Shown one piece after another: positions 24,612 to 37,401 of a DNA stretch of 64,000 bases. A model generated the notes under the pieces. The model ran no database searches. It worked only from the letters and a program-made list of their open reading frames with translations, and was not told the DNA's origin. Positions within the stretch are counted from its first letter, which is position 1; each line of letters begins with the position of its first letter. Source of the stretch: Gnetum montanum (Eukaryota; Streptophyta; Gnetopsida; Gnetales; Gnetaceae); contig MNCI01002172.1 of NCBI GenBank assembly GCA_015680685.1, positions 35,389-99,388 of the forward strand, written 5' to 3'. The translations under genes were made by a program, and so were the position numbers.

Positions 24612-25404
24612 TGATGAGTAGCAAGTATACCCTATGCCCAACCATACAAATCACAAGCGTGCACTAGTGATTTGGTCAAATCCCATGGACTTAGTTCCTA
24701 AGTTTACCTATAGATATAGACTATGAATCTAAGGGTCATTTAATCATTGTCTTCTTAACTCTCACTTCTGTACGCTCTTACATATGGTTAAGTGTGAGTT
24801 AAGGCATATGATATTTATTTTTTTGTATTTTTTTATACATTTTTTATTCTAAGTGTTACGTGAAACAGTGAATGATGGATGATTAATTATTTTAACTATC
24901 TAATGGCTCTAAGGGCTAACTATCCTAACATAAATATTTGTACACACTTGTCATACACATTCTGAACTCGTATTAACATTGTTGGGTTACCAAGCAACAA
25001 TTACTGGGCATACCAAATGGCCACTGCTAGGATTACCAAGCATTGTATGTTATGCTTGAAGTGTTCATGCTTATGTTTTCATGATTGATTACTTTTAACT
25101 ATTATAACATAGAATGTAAAATTCATATAAAGTAAAATGCTAATAAGAGAGATTAATCTAATCTAAGTTCTATAATGTATGTTAGAAATCCCATCTTTAT
25201 TACCATTTACATCAAGGTGTTCAAGTACATGATGCTTGAATAAAGAGCTATACAATCTCTTAATTCACATTATGGGTACTGAAATGGAAAATATTCTAAC
25301 TCTAGAAATAATAAACTGAAATAGCTTCTCTACATTATTAACTTAACATGTCATAAACATGGGGGGGTATGCACATTTATATAGGCTTGGCTTCTAGAGA
25401 ATGA
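24612..25404 (-). repeat. LTR of element N, outer end missing
   Basis: Starts TGATGAGTAGCAAG at 24612 and contains the shared 'aggattaccaagcattgtatgttatgcttgaag' core and a minus-strand TATA box (25376-25383). Similarity ends shortly after the TATA box, near 25404, where integrase sequence of element O begins on the same strand. The U3 part that would hold the palindrome array is therefore absent. This may be a deletion or recombination joint rather than a clean insertion. Confidence 0.8.
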
Positions 25405-25760
25405 ACAAGCAGTGACGGTGGTGACTTTAGCCCACTTATTGTAATAGTTAACTACAACAATGATGTACACCTTTCCATTGAACATGGGATTGATGAGTCC
25501 CATGAAATTGATGTCCCAAAGATCTCTAAGCTCCAATGGTTGAATCCATTATTAGGGACCTTCCATCTATGTAGTCATCCCTCCATCTCTTTGGCATCTA
25601 TCACACAGATGGAAGAATTGATGGACATCGCTTAAGATCATTGGCCAATAATATCCTACCATGAGGATTTTCATGGTCGTCCTCCTCTCAACCTAGTGGG
25701 TCCACAAGGACCTTCATGAGCATCTTGGAGGACTCAAAGTTGATCAACATCAAGTACATA
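25405..25760 (-). pseudogene. Element O: integrase, truncated
   Basis: The N-terminal zinc-binding region is visible as FHLCDRCQRDGG near 25620-25580. It is followed by WIQPLELRDLWDINFMG and KVYIIVVVNYYNKWAKVTTVTA. The first catalytic Asp (DINFMG) is present. The rest of the catalytic core, including the second Asp and the Glu, is lost at the junction with LTR N near 25404. Confidence 0.75.
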
Positions 25761-26350
25761 CTATCTTACTAAGTCATCAGTGCAACTCTTGTAGATGTTA
25801 CCCTTGATTTTCATGTAGTATTTTTTCCTAGTGAAGAAACTATTATTTCTTCCTATTGTCCCATTCTTGTGGCATCTCCTAAGTGAGTAGGTAGGAGAGG
25901 ATATGATCATACTAATTAGAATATTTGGGATTTTGAACTTCAACAACTCCGATAAAGAGAAGTTCATCTAGAAATTGATCCAATAATGATCCTTCATCCT
26001 CTTTTCTTTCCCATCATAATCAAGAAAAGTGGTCAACGACCACATTCTCAGTCCCCTTTCTATCCACCATAGTGAGGTCAAACTCTTGAGAAATCACTAG
26101 CCACCATATGACATGGGAGCTCACTATTGATTTGTTCATAAGGAACTAGATAGCATAGTGGTCTGTGTGCATAAAAACTTGATATCTAAGCACATGGTGC
26201 TTAAATTTTTTTAAGGCATACACCACTACCATGAGCTCATTTTCAATGGTAGTGTAGTTCAATTACGCATCCACAATGGTTCAACTTTTATAATAAATGT
26301 AGTAGGGATGTTTTTAATTGTCCAATTATGTAAGCACAACCCCAAAAGCA
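25761..26350 (-). pseudogene. Element O: RNase H remnant
   Basis: Co-linear with 17061-17640 of H. The stretch 'tcactagccaccatatgacatg' (26095-26116) matches the HVIRWLVIL segment, and 'ttttcaatggtagtgtagttcaattacgcatccacaatggttcaactttt' (26241-26290) matches SQSIVDAQPNYTTIEKE. Many stops; no long open frame remains. Confidence 0.65.
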
Positions 26351-27420
26351 TAATTGGATGCATCAATCATGATGTGGAATGATGTAGACCAATCAAGTGC
26401 CCATAGAATTGGAGTTTTCATGAGCTTCTATTTTAACTATTGGAATGCACTATCATATTCATTGGTCCAGGTAAAAGGTGCATCCTTTATCAACTCCACC
26501 AATGGTTTAACAATTTTTGAGAAGTTCTCAATGAAGTGCTTGTAATCACTAGTGTGACCAAGGAATGACCTTACATCATTTATCATTTTCAGTTGCCTGG
26601 TGATTTCTTGGATGAACTATACTTTTTCCAAGTCCACCTTGATCCCTTTGCCAAAAATTCTATACCCTAAGACAATTCTTTCTTGGATTATCAAGTCACT
26701 CTTTTGTTAGTTAAGCTTCAACTTGGTCTCCACACATCTTTGAAGTACTTACTCAAGTTGATCAAAGGCTTGCTTAAATGTAGCCCCATAGGTAGAGAAG
26801 CCATCCATGAAGACTTCTACCACACAACCAATTTGTTGTTGAATGATGTTGAGGATGAATCATTAGAATGTAATAAGGACATTACATAGGCCAAAGGGCA
26901 TCTTTCTATATGCAAAATTCCTCTAGGGACTTTTAAATGTAGTTTTTTCTTATCCTATTATGCTATCTATATTTAGTTATAGTCACTATAATCATCCAGG
27001 AAGCTATAGTAGCAATGCCCTATTATAGTGTTCAAAACTTGGTTCACAAATGGCAACAAAAAGTGATCTTTGTAAGTTACCATGTTCAACAACTAAAAGT
27101 CTATGCAGACTCTCCATTTTCCTCCTTTCTTTGAAATAATAACAAGTGAGCTAATCCATTTGCTATCTACAATTAGGTACCTGAACCCAGCCTTAAGGAA
27201 TTGTTCAATCTCGTCTCTGACAACCTACTTGAGTTTGGGGTTTAATCGTCATTGCAACTATGCCTTTGGCTTGATGGAGGACTCCATATAAATACAATTC
27301 TATCATATTTGTGGATCGATTCTTATAAGCTCATGTTATGACCTAGCAAAGGCTATTGGCCATTTTTTCATCATCTTTAACAATTTTTATTTTTGTTCTG
27401 GAGCAAGTCTAACATTGATG
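26351..27420 (-). pseudogene. Element O: reverse transcriptase
   Basis: Co-linear with RT of H. The catalytic motif at 26800-26811 reads FMDG rather than FMDD, so the second Asp is lost by an A-to-G change that differs from the FMND change in H. The palm/fingers part is readable near 27060-27240 (counterparts of KKGGKWRV and the D-X-R-x-L-N region). The frame is interrupted throughout. The small plus-strand open frames here are shadows. Confidence 0.75.
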
Positions 27421-28000
27421 ATTACCGAATTTCCATTATTGAGAAAAGCATATTCCATACCTATCAATAAAGCCTTTATTTTAACAAGCTCCTACTTGAA
27501 GCTACTAGGAATCTCCAAATCTCCCCAATCCATTTCACTATGTGCATTAGAGGGTTGGTGATGGAGCTAATCCATTTTGTCCATGCTTTCAATATAAGTG
27601 TTAGTGAGGCTCTCAGATGGTTCCATGCACATGGTGGATTCAGTTTGATCATCTATTATCAACCACTAGGTACCTTCTTATTTTGTGGTTGGTGCATATG
27701 AGCACCTTTGAATCACTGTTGCTTCAATAGATTGATTACATGCTTGGAGTGATGTATCTTTGATGGTCCATAGTTTCTGCATGTAATGGTACCCTATGTT
27801 ACTATATGCAATGCAAGGAACTCTCTTCTTCTCAACCTCACCAAATTCATTTTTCTTGGAAATTTCAAGATAGCCTTGAGAGATCAAGTCAAAACAACAT
27901 TCACAATTTCCATACAAGAAGATGTTCTTTGATCTATGCAATGCACCTACAACCTTCTAATGACTTTTCCTTAGCATCTTTCAATAATAGACTAGAAGTA
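27421..28000 (-). pseudogene. Element O: linker and protease C-terminus
   Basis: The linker parallels 41500-41900 of C. The open piece 27941-27678 contains LEISKKNEFGEVEKKRVPCIAYSN, a close match to LEISKENTFGKIEKKKVLCIAYSD in C. The protease active site and all of gag are missing, because the minus-strand similarity stops at about 28000 where plus-strand RT begins. Confidence 0.7.
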
Positions 28001-28002
28001 GT

Positions 28003-28364
28003 ATGAAGGTATTTATGGATGACTTCTCTACCTATGGGTCACACTTTTAATAAGCATTTGACCATCTTAAGTAGGTATTGATACAATGTATGAAGACAAA
28101 TCTTAAGCTCAACTAGCAAAAAATCCATTTCAAGGTATAAAAGGGCATTGTATTAGGGCACTGAGTTTTAGAAAAATGGATCAAGGTGGATCTAGAAAAG
28201 ATAATTGTGATCCAAGAAATAACACAATAGTCACAAATGTAAAAGATGTCTGATCATTCCTTGGAAACATAGAAAACTATAGGAGATTTATTGAGAATTT
28301 ATTTAAGATTTCCAAACCACTAATAGAGCTAACAAAGAAGGATTTACCATTTGAATGTACCAAG
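28003..28364 (+). pseudogene. Fragment P: reverse transcriptase palm and thumb
   Basis: A plus-strand RT piece on the opposite strand to O. It starts at the catalytic motif, which is intact here as FMDDFSTYGSHF (28012-28047), and continues through KGIVLGH and a region like IGDLLRIYLRFPNH that corresponds to the RT-RNase H connection. Several stops interrupt it. It ends exactly where LTR D starts (28365), so it is probably the host of that insertion. Confidence 0.75.
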
Positions 28365-29204
28365 TGATGAGTAGTGAGTAGTCGCTATGCCCAACCATAC
28401 GAATCACTAGGGTTCACTAAGTGATCTAGTTAAATTTTGTAGAATTCAACTCTCTAAGTATACATTATCTCAAATAGTGAATCTAAGGATGTGATTGTTG
28501 TCTTCCCAGTTCTAGTTGTAAGGTTTAATGATATGGTTAAGTAAAACTAAGGTACATGATTTGTATCATTTTTATATTTTCCATTCAAATCGCCTAAGTG
28601 TAGAAAATAAAGTAGTTAAATGTTTAATTAATCTAATAACTAATTAACACCTTAACTAATTCTAACATAATAATCCGTTCCAATCTATCGTACACATCCT
28701 AAACATGTTGCAATGCTACTAGGTTACTAAGCGTAAATGCTACTAGGATTACCAAGTGTTAACATATGCTCAAGATTTTTGTACTTATGTGCTTTAATTA
28801 TTTGCTATTAATTAATTAGTTAAATGCATTAAAATAGATTTCATAAATAGTAAATGCATTAAGGAAATATTATGCTAAGTTCAAGTGTTGTAAGGTTTAT
28901 TTAGAAAGCTCATCTTCCAAGTACATCAGTGCTTGAACAAAGATCCATACACTTCTCAACTCCTACTATAGGCACTTAGAAAATATTCTAGCCTTGGAAG
29001 AAATAAACTTCAAGATTTTGATCATGCTACTTAACAACGAATGCCACAAATGCAGTGGGTGCACACATTTATATAGGAAAAACAAGACACTTCTTTGTCG
29101 ATGCATCAAACCATGCATTAATGGGTATGTGTCGACGAGATCATGTCGACAAGACTGTGTCAACACATTCACATTGATGTGGCCTAATCAACCACAATTC
29201 ATCA
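28365..29204 (-). repeat. 3' LTR of element D
   Basis: This 840-bp LTR reads TGATGAGTAGTGAG from 28365 and ends ATTCATCA at 29204, next to a purine tract on the minus strand ('gttgtgggaata'). It has the shared 'aggattaccaagtgttaacatatgctcaag' core and a minus-strand TATA box (TATATAAA, 29068-29075). The U3 carries GTCGAC-type inverted repeats (29128-29166) in place of the GATATC array of the other LTRs. Confidence 0.85.
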
Positions 29205-32200
29205 TATTCCCACAACAAAATGAAAACTCATCCTTGAGTAAAAAAAGGAGAATCAAGCATTTTAAAAAAATTTGGGAAGGTATGGGATTATTAATTGATT
29301 GACTAACACACACACTAACTCAAATTAACACTAAATGCCCAAGTGTACAAATTTATAAATTTTACAAAGATTGGTGTTCATGATAACAAAATTGAACACT
29401 ATTATAAAAATTCACAAAAAAAAACCCTTTAGGGGCTTGAAGATGAGGAGAAAATCAAACAGTCCCAAGTGGTGGAGGTTCTTGAGGTGTTGAAGGACCT
29501 TCTCTTGTCTCTATTACACACAACTATTATTGTTGAGGTTGCAGTGGTGTTGCTATCCTACTACAACTACAATTGCTAGTGAAAGACAAAAAGAATCCAA
29601 CAATACTTTCATCTTCTACTCCTTACCCTTAAATCCTATATGGTCCATGCAACATCACTAATGTGGGCCGATATGGGAACATTCCATAGATAGGGCATTA
29701 CAGGGAACAACTCCTTCACATTGACAAACTAGGCAGTGAATTGTTTGCATTTAATGTCAAATGCTATGGTAACGTTCTATAGCTCAAAATAGTCATTTAT
29801 TCTATTGGCCAGGTTCTCAGCTATGGATCTTTGATTTGTGAATTGCTTTATGAGAACATTGAGTTTAGCATTGGTCATTTCTAGCTTTTTCTTTGTCTCC
29901 TTATGATGCTTAAACTTGGCCTTGTACAACACGTACGAGCTAGCCAACTACTTCTCTAGTTCTAACCTTGGCCTTTCGATAGTCAGCATTGCCAAGTTTC
30001 CATAACGAAGGTTGGTGAGCTCCATGTACTTCATCATCTCCTTGATTTGCATCTCCTTGAAGTGGATTTCTGCCTTGTTGTATATGTCCAACCCATCAAA
30101 TATGGGTTACTACATGTCACCTGGTTGTTAGAGCTGCTCAAGGATCTCATTCACTTTTCCTTCATTTGCTTGATTTTTCTTTCATTGATATCTTTTTGAA
30201 TGCTAACCTAGTCCTTATAATGGTTCTTTACCCTTTCAAATTTGATGACCTTATTCTTTGAGGTAGCAATCTAAATTGGTGATTTCTAGTGAAAATCATG
30301 GACCTCCTCAATTAGGAGATTGTGGTTTTTTTGCTACCAACCTCTTCAAATACATGGTTACCTTGGTAAGCTATTCATTTTTTTATCTTATATATTCAAC
30401 CATCTAGTCCTTTTGAAGGTCAAAATTGCATAGGCAATAGTTGTCCTTGGTTAGAACAACATTCCCCTTGCAAATCTTTGATAAGTCCTTCTCAGTGTTA
30501 TAAGCCATTGCTACTACTATGGACTCATCAAAGACTATGGTCTCCTTGGTGTTCTCAATAGCTTTAATTTTTTCTTGAGCTATAGAAAAGCTTCATCTCT
30601 AGTCACAACTTGGTTGAGAAATGTGGGATCAGCGAGGAAAGCTCATAATTCTACAACTTTGGTAGCCAAGTGCTTATTTTTAGCTATGGCTATCTCCAAT
30701 TGGGTATTGGCAATGATGCACTTGCCCTTAGCCTCCAAGAGCATTGATTGGATTGTAGTGATGTCATCTAAAACATCAAAGACCTCCAGAATCAGTTTCC
30801 TTACTCCAACTAGTTGTTTTAGCAATTCTTTATACTAGGCTATGCTAAGTCTAACACTTATTTCACCTAAGGATGTCTACATGTATCTAAGTGTAGCAAT
30901 ATCTAGCACAATGCTACAGGAGCATTGAGTGTTTCACCCACTCTATCAATGATCACCTTGGCCATTGTTCTTGCCCTTGGTGCTTCATCACTAGGATAGT
31001 TGCTCCCTTATCCTTCTCCAAGTAAACCATGGAGGTAGTGGCATTTCCAAAGATCTCTAGAAATTACTATTATCCTAGAAGGGAAACTATTACCTCTCAA
31101 GCACTAGGATTCAAACACATGGATGCATGCATTTTTTGGGAAAAAAATAGTTGCATTGTATCCTCCAACTAGTTGATGGTATGAGTGACCTCATTTAAGT
31201 GACTTAAGACTAGTTGATAAATGGATGAATTACCACTCAGTCTAGCCTTCTACTACTATAGGATTTTCTCACACAATCTCTGTATGTACTTCATGGTAGC
31301 ACAAGCCTCCAACATTATTTCATGAGTGGGTTGTGGTGGTGGTTGCTCCTCTTCTTACATCTTGGTAGGCACATTGTCCTTCATCATCTCTACCTAGGAG
31401 GTGGCAAGAACATGTTGAAGGATGTTATTATAATAGTAACCTATTCCTCTCCTTTTGTACAATTTTTGAATTAGGCACAGAAAGGGGAGTGCTTTTCTCA
31501 CATGCTTGTTCTCCTTGAAGAACTTTTCTATCCCAAGATAGATTAGTTGTGGGAGATTGAATGGAAATTTCCTGCTTAGAGCATTGCACGCACGAGTAGA
31601 AAAGACTATCACCTTATTTGACCTCATCATTTTATTGAGGTGGTAGGCTACTATTTTGAAGTATGCTTTGTTTGTCATTGTGAGTGCACCATATTCTTTA
31701 TGGTCAACTCCATAGAACTGCTAGACCCACTCCTTTTTTACCTTTGGGTTTGCTTGTGTTGAGATTTCTGCCAAGGTTACCAGAGTGTCTAACAACCTAA
31801 ATATGACAAATTAATGTCCTTGATTTTCATAGTGGCATCATCCTACCTATTATTCCAAAATAGATAGGTTTCCCCCATGTACCATTCCCCACTATAGGTA
31901 AGAATAGGCCACATAGGAGTATTTTTCAACTGAGCTTTAACTTCTTCTAGGACAAAGTTCAAGAAAGAACCAAAGTTTAGTTCTTGAAGAACCACACATT
32001 AAATCTTCCTAACCTTGATTTTTCTTAAGCAGGCATCAATCAAAGTGACCTCAAGGTTTAGCCTTGGTTCTGGTGCCTCATCTCAATGGAATTACTCTAT
32101 TTTAGCTTCGTAAATCTATTGAATAGATTCCACTTTGGGCTCCTCCTAACAAGGTCCCATTTCATGTGTTTCAACTACTTGTTCCTAGGGGTTGTTTTCG

Positions 32201-32500
32201 CTATTGGTCCCTTCTAGTTCTAGGCTGCTTATCCCTCAGCTGGGATGATCCTGTCTCCACTCCACATTTATCCCTTAGTTTGGGTGTCATCTGTAATCAA
32301 AACACGACCAAGGATTAGCATTTGATGTCTAACTTTAGAACACTTAGGTACCTTATCCCTTTGGATTAGTTACACTTTAGCTAAGTTGTGCTTATGACAG
32401 ATTCACTATTCTAATATTATTTTATTATTATTTCATTTAGATGGCTACTAAAGTTCTTTGGAAAGGTTTAGCTCTTATGAATTAGTGACTTAAATATTAT
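29205..32500 (-). pseudogene. Element D: transposon-protein-like domain plus coiled coil
   Basis: Read from the minus strand, the N-terminal part near 31920-31860 contains MWPILTYSGEWYMGETYLF. The open piece 31678-31394 (94 codons) carries NLPQLIYLGIEKFF and ALPFLCLIQKLYKRRGIGYY, the same module as in E and F and like the plant 'putative transposon protein' pattern. From about 31000 to 29850 the product is heptad-rich and probably coiled coil (for example 30825-30643). The last part (29600-29440) is Pro/Glu/Thr-rich. It has no gag-pol similarity. Co-linear with E over its entire length up to about 32490. Non-autonomous. Confidence 0.6.
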
Positions 32501-32539
32501 TTTATTAGTTAAACCTTGCGAGAGATAGAAAAAATATTC

Positions 32540-32830
32540 AAAAAACATTTCATTAAAAACCTAAGGTTTGTGACCTCCACCACATAAAGCTCACCTCCAG
32601 TAGCTATGGAACTAAAGAATGAGGTTAATTACAAACAGTTTATGAGATATGGGCTTTGGAAGGCTTTGGGATCTTTGAATGACAAAAAACTCCTCATGCA
32701 TTTAGCAGAAATGTATAAAACTGCCAAAGTGTTTGTGCATATATATAGAATTATTGTGTTGTGTCGACATGATTGTGTCGATGGGGTCATGTCAACACAG
32801 TTCTTTGTGAAAATTTTGCACTTAAAAAAT
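32540..32830 (-). repeat. Degraded LTR remnant, possibly 5' LTR of D
   Basis: The part around 32730-32805 ('gtttgtgcatatatatagaa' then 'gtgttgtgtcgacatgattgtgtcgatggggtcatgtcaacacag') parallels the TATA and GTCGAC region of LTR D at 29060-29166, in the same orientation. The inner half of an LTR and a PBS are not recognisable. It is placed where the 5' LTR of D should be. Confidence 0.45.
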
Positions 32831-33162
32831 AAGAGAAAATAAGGAATTTTTGAATAAAATTAGAGTCCAATGGGAGCCAAGGAAGCCTACAACATGATGA
32901 AATGGGTGAAGATGGCTAGACAATTCTTTTAAAAGGAGATTTCTCTTGGAAACCTTTAATGAAGGAGTGTACAACTAGATGTAATCTACATGGAGCACAA
33001 AATATTTGAATGCAAAACTACCTAAGAGATTAGGAACTTAACCAGCCCAACCAAGGAGTATGCAAGTGGTCCTCCCCATAGCAAGTTTATATCCTTAATG
33101 CCCTTGCATGTCCTCAAACCAACAAGTTCATGTGCCCCATGGATGATTAATGGTTATGGTTA
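32831..33162. other. Fragment related to the 3' tail of A and B
   Basis: No gene seen. Near 33060-33150 'gcaagtggtcctccccatagcaag..cccttaatgcccttgc' parallels 805-850 in A and 59728-59765 in B, so this is a scrap of the same 3' module. Confidence 0.45.
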
Positions 33163-34069
33163 TAATGAGCAACAAGGTACCCCTATTTCCAACCATATGA
33201 ATCACGAAGTGTCCACGTGTGACTTGGTCGAACTCCATGGACTTTAACATTTCTAGTATACTAGCCCTTTAGGAAGTGAATCTAGCCTTAAGGCCAATCG
33301 TTGTCCTCCAAATTACACTTGTGATGTACATTGGCATGGTTAAGTGTAACTAAGGCATCCTATTTTTATCATTTTGTATTTTATATTTTGGGTGTTCAAA
33401 ATGTAGGTAAAAGGAATTTGATTAACTAATCTAAATTAATTAATTAACTACTATTTAACTAATCTTAACATAACTATATATTCCCACTTTCTATACATGT
33501 CCTAAACCCACGTATCCGCTGCTGGGTAACCAAGCGCTATGCTAGTAGGTGTGTAATAATGCTACTAGGATTACCAAGTGAATACATGTTACACTCAAAG
33601 TGGTTGTATTTATGTGTGTAATCTATCTTGCTTAATTGTCTCATTGACATAATAACTAGAAAATATTTGATAACTACTTGAAAGCATTTAATAAATAATT
33701 GAAAACATTAAATGCATAAATAAAATAGTTAATCTATCCAAATTACTACAAGGCTTATCAAAACGCTCGTCTTTATTATCGTGCACACTGTTGTGCTCAA
33801 GTACAACAATGCTTAAATAAAGATTTGTATACTCAATGACTCCTACTATGAGCACTCAAGGAAAAATTCTCACTTTCAAATAGAAAAAAATGTAAGATCT
33901 TCGCTACTACTAAAATTTAGACTCTCTATAAATGTGGTAGGTAGGCATGTATTTATAGGCGATGGACAAACACTGCATTGACGAAGCCTTATCGACATAG
34001 GAAAAAATGTGTTAACAAGGCCTTGTCAATGAGGCCTTGTTGATGTAACTAACCAATAATGACTCATCT
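33163..34069 (-). repeat. 3' LTR of element E
   Basis: An LTR of about 907 bp starting 'taatgagcaacaaggtacccc' (decayed TGATGAG) and ending 'gactcatct' next to the purine-tract complement 'tacccacacgactgaatgaaaactcatcctcgag'. It contains the 'aggattaccaagtgaatacatg' core and a minus-strand TATA box (33950-33957). Its U3 has AAGGCCTTGT inverted repeats (34015-34043) instead of GATATC or GTCGAC ones. Confidence 0.85.
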
Positions 34070-37000
34070 TACCCACACGACTGAATGAAAACTCATCCTC
34101 GAGTTCTTTTACAAAATTGGGAAGGTATGGGATTATTAATTGAATTTTCTTTCAATAAAACAACTTGACAAACTTGACAAAATATGGAGTGCCCAAGTGT
34201 ACAGATCAACACATTACAAAAAATGATGGTGTTCAAGACATAAAATTGAGCACCATGATACAACTCTTTAAAAATTGGACAACACGTTCCTTGATGATGT
34301 AAAGCTTGTTGGAGAAGATCAAACAGTCCCAAGTGATGGTGGTTCCTAAGGCTCCAAGGAACCTTCATCAGCTTTGCATACTTGCAATGGTTGAGGTAGT
34401 TGTGGTTGTCCTACTACTACTGTAACTTTAAGTAAGAGGTGAAAAGCATCCAACAGTTCCTTCATTTTTTCTTCCTTACTTCTAGGATCAAGCACCATCC
34501 ACGCAACTTCCCTAATGTGGGTTGGAACAAGCACATCTCAAGGACATGGGATCGCTAGAAACAACTCCTTAACATTGATGAACTAGGTAACGAACTATTT
34601 GCATTCAATGTCGAACACTCGCACTATGTTCTTCAGCTCATAGTAGTCATTCATCCATCTGGTTAGGTCCTTAGTGATGGATTGTTGATTTGTGAATCAC
34701 CTTTTAAGAACTTCAAGTTTAGCATTAGCAGTCTCAACCTTTTGCTTAGTGTCCTTGTGGTGTTTGAACTCATCCTACTATAGAAGATATGAGCTAGTCA
34801 CCTATTTTTTTAATTTTGACCATAGTCATCCAGCTATTAGCATTGCTAGGTTTGCATAATAGAGATTGGTCAACTTGATATACTCTATCATTTCTTCAGT
34901 CTACAACTCCTCCAAGTAGATCTCTACTTTGTTTAGGCATCAATCCCATCAAGGATGATCTACCATATCTCTCTTCCTTACTGGAGTTGTTGGAGGACTT
35001 CATTCACTTTAGCCTTTGCCATCTAGATTTCCTTTTCATTAATTTTCTTTTGCAAGCCGACCTGGTCCCTATAGTAATTTTTCACTTTCTCAAACTTGAA
35101 AGCTTCATTCTTCCAAGCAATGATTTCAATGGTAGACTTTTGTTGCAAGGTGCATAATTCCTTCATTGACAGATTGCGGTTCTTCGCGACCAATTTCCTT
35201 AGTTTAATGTTGACTCTAGAACGCTACTCCTATTGTTAATGAATGACTTCTTTCATTTGATCTCTCTTAGCATCAACATTTCGTAGGTAATGATTTTACA
35301 CAGTTAATGCTTCATTTTCTTAGCGCATCTAATTTAAGTCCTTTTTGATTGAGTGTGTTTCAAATTTTTCTATGGACTGTTTGAAGATGGCCATTACTGC
35401 TTCCTCCTCAACCTTTTGAAATCATTCTTGAAGCTATTTGATAGCTTCATCTCTTATCATTGTTGAGCTGAGGATTACTTGTTCTACAAGTGAGCCATGA
35501 AGTTTAGCAACCTCTGCGGCCAAGCATTGATTTTGCTCTTGGGCTATTTCTAGTTACCCCTTCAAAATGATGCATCTACCCCTTGCATTCAGTAGCTTCG
35601 ACTAGGTTGTAGTGATGTTCTCTAGAAGATCAAAGATATTTGAAGTTGGTTTCCCAGTTCCTACTAGTCGTTCCAACAGTTGTTTGTGCTAGGCTGAATT
35701 CAATTTCCTGCTGACCATGCCTACCAATGTCTACACATCTTATAGTGCAAATATATCTGGTATAGACAATGCGGGTGCATTTAGTAATTTAGCTACATGA
35801 TTAGCTACCACTTCTATCACTATCTCCTACCCTTGTTATTGCATCACCAAGATAGTTGTCTTTTCACCTTCCTCCAACCTCACCAAGAAAGTGGCAACAT
35901 TCCTAAAGATTTCTGAGAATAGATGATGTGTTGCTAATGACACCATCACCTCCTGAGTGTTAGGATCCAACCTCGAAGGTAGCTGCATTCTTTGAATAGA
36001 TAAAATGAAACCACCCCTCTCCATCTGGCTAACTGTTTAGGCCACCTCATTAAGGTGACTCATTGCTGGCTGATACATAGATGGATCCACCCCACTCATT
36101 CTTGCTTGTTGCTTTTGTTTGTTCAAGAGATACTCTTGGAGTTATCACAGTCACTCAAGGATTACGCAGGCCTCTAATGTTATCTCCTAAGTGGGTGGTG
36201 GTGGTGGTAGCTCCTCTTCTTGAATGGTTGTTGGTATTTTGTCTTTCATGATTTCTGCCCATGAGGCCAAGGGATCATGCCTAAGAGTGTCATTTGAATA
36301 GCGAACAATACCTACCCTCTTGCAATGTTTCCTAATAAGGCAAAAACAAGGGAGAGTCTTCCTTCCATTTTTATTCTTGAAGTGCTTCTCAATCTCCAAA
36401 TAAATTATTTGTGGAAGGTTAATAGGAAATTTTGTGCCCAGAGCAATGCATGCTCAAGTGGAGAAGGTAGTCACTTTGCTTGGCCTCACCGTTGGATTGA
36501 GGTGATAGATTGTAATCTTGAAATAAATACACTCTGCCATTATGAGTGCATCATATTCCTTACATTCCATCCTATAGCATTGCAGGTCCACTCCCTTTTT
36601 GCCTCAAGATTACCTTTTATTGATATCTCTGCCAACTATGTTCCAATGTCTAGCAACCCCAATGCCTATGCAATGGCCTCTATCGAGTAGGACACTTGAA
36701 TGTACTTGATTTTTACAACAGATCCTAGCCTTCAGCTATTTTAGAAGTGATAGGTCTCTCCCATGTACCACTTCCCACTGGTCGTGACGATTGGCCACAT
36801 GTGAGAGGTTTGCAATTGTGTTATGACATCCTCTAAAGCTTTTTCCAAAAATGGCTTGAAGTTTATCTCTTGAAGAATTGATCTTTGGATTTCACAAGAC
36901 TTGATGATGTTTAGGCAGGCTTGAGTCAAAGTGACCTCAAGCCTTGGCACAAGTGTAGGTGCTTCTCCTTAAGATTGTTCTATAGGCACTTCTTCTTCTA

Positions 37001-37370
37001 GAACCTGTCGAACAAATTCCACTTCGGGCTCCTCACAAAGAAGTCCCATTGTATGGATTACCACTTGTTGTTCTTGGCCTTGTTCCTACTGGCCCCTTCT
37101 ATCTTTGGGTCATTTCTCCCATGGTTGTGAGTGTTCTCCTTCCTATGAACACTTTTGTTTAGGTGTCATCTATAATCACAAAAGAACCATGGATTAGCAA
37201 TCATTGTGTAACCTTACAAAAATTAGGATACCTTAACCCTTGAGAGTAGTTACACTTGGCTAAGTTGTGATTATGGTTGATTTAATTAACTGAATTATTA
37301 TTTCTATTTATGCCTTATCCTTGATAAGTCATCCTGGAGATTGTTGGAAGGGTTAATTTAGAAAAAATTG
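34070..37370 (-). pseudogene. Element E: transposon-protein-like domain plus coiled coil
   Basis: Co-linear with D. From the N-terminus: an acidic lead (near 37090-36960); 36950-36741, open for 69 codons, ending GKWYMGETYHF; then 36399-36187 (70 codons) with IEKHFKNKNGRKTLPCFCLIRKHCKRVGIVRYSND followed by a proline run; then 36024-34500, mostly heptad-rich segments with several stops. The terminal part near 34368-34093 corresponds to the Pro-rich end of D. No enzyme domain is seen. The 5' end and PBS are missing because the plus-strand LTR of C lies at 37402. Confidence 0.6.
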
Positions 37371-37401
37371 ATGTTTATGTATGATTAAGGTTACTAACTA
37401 A

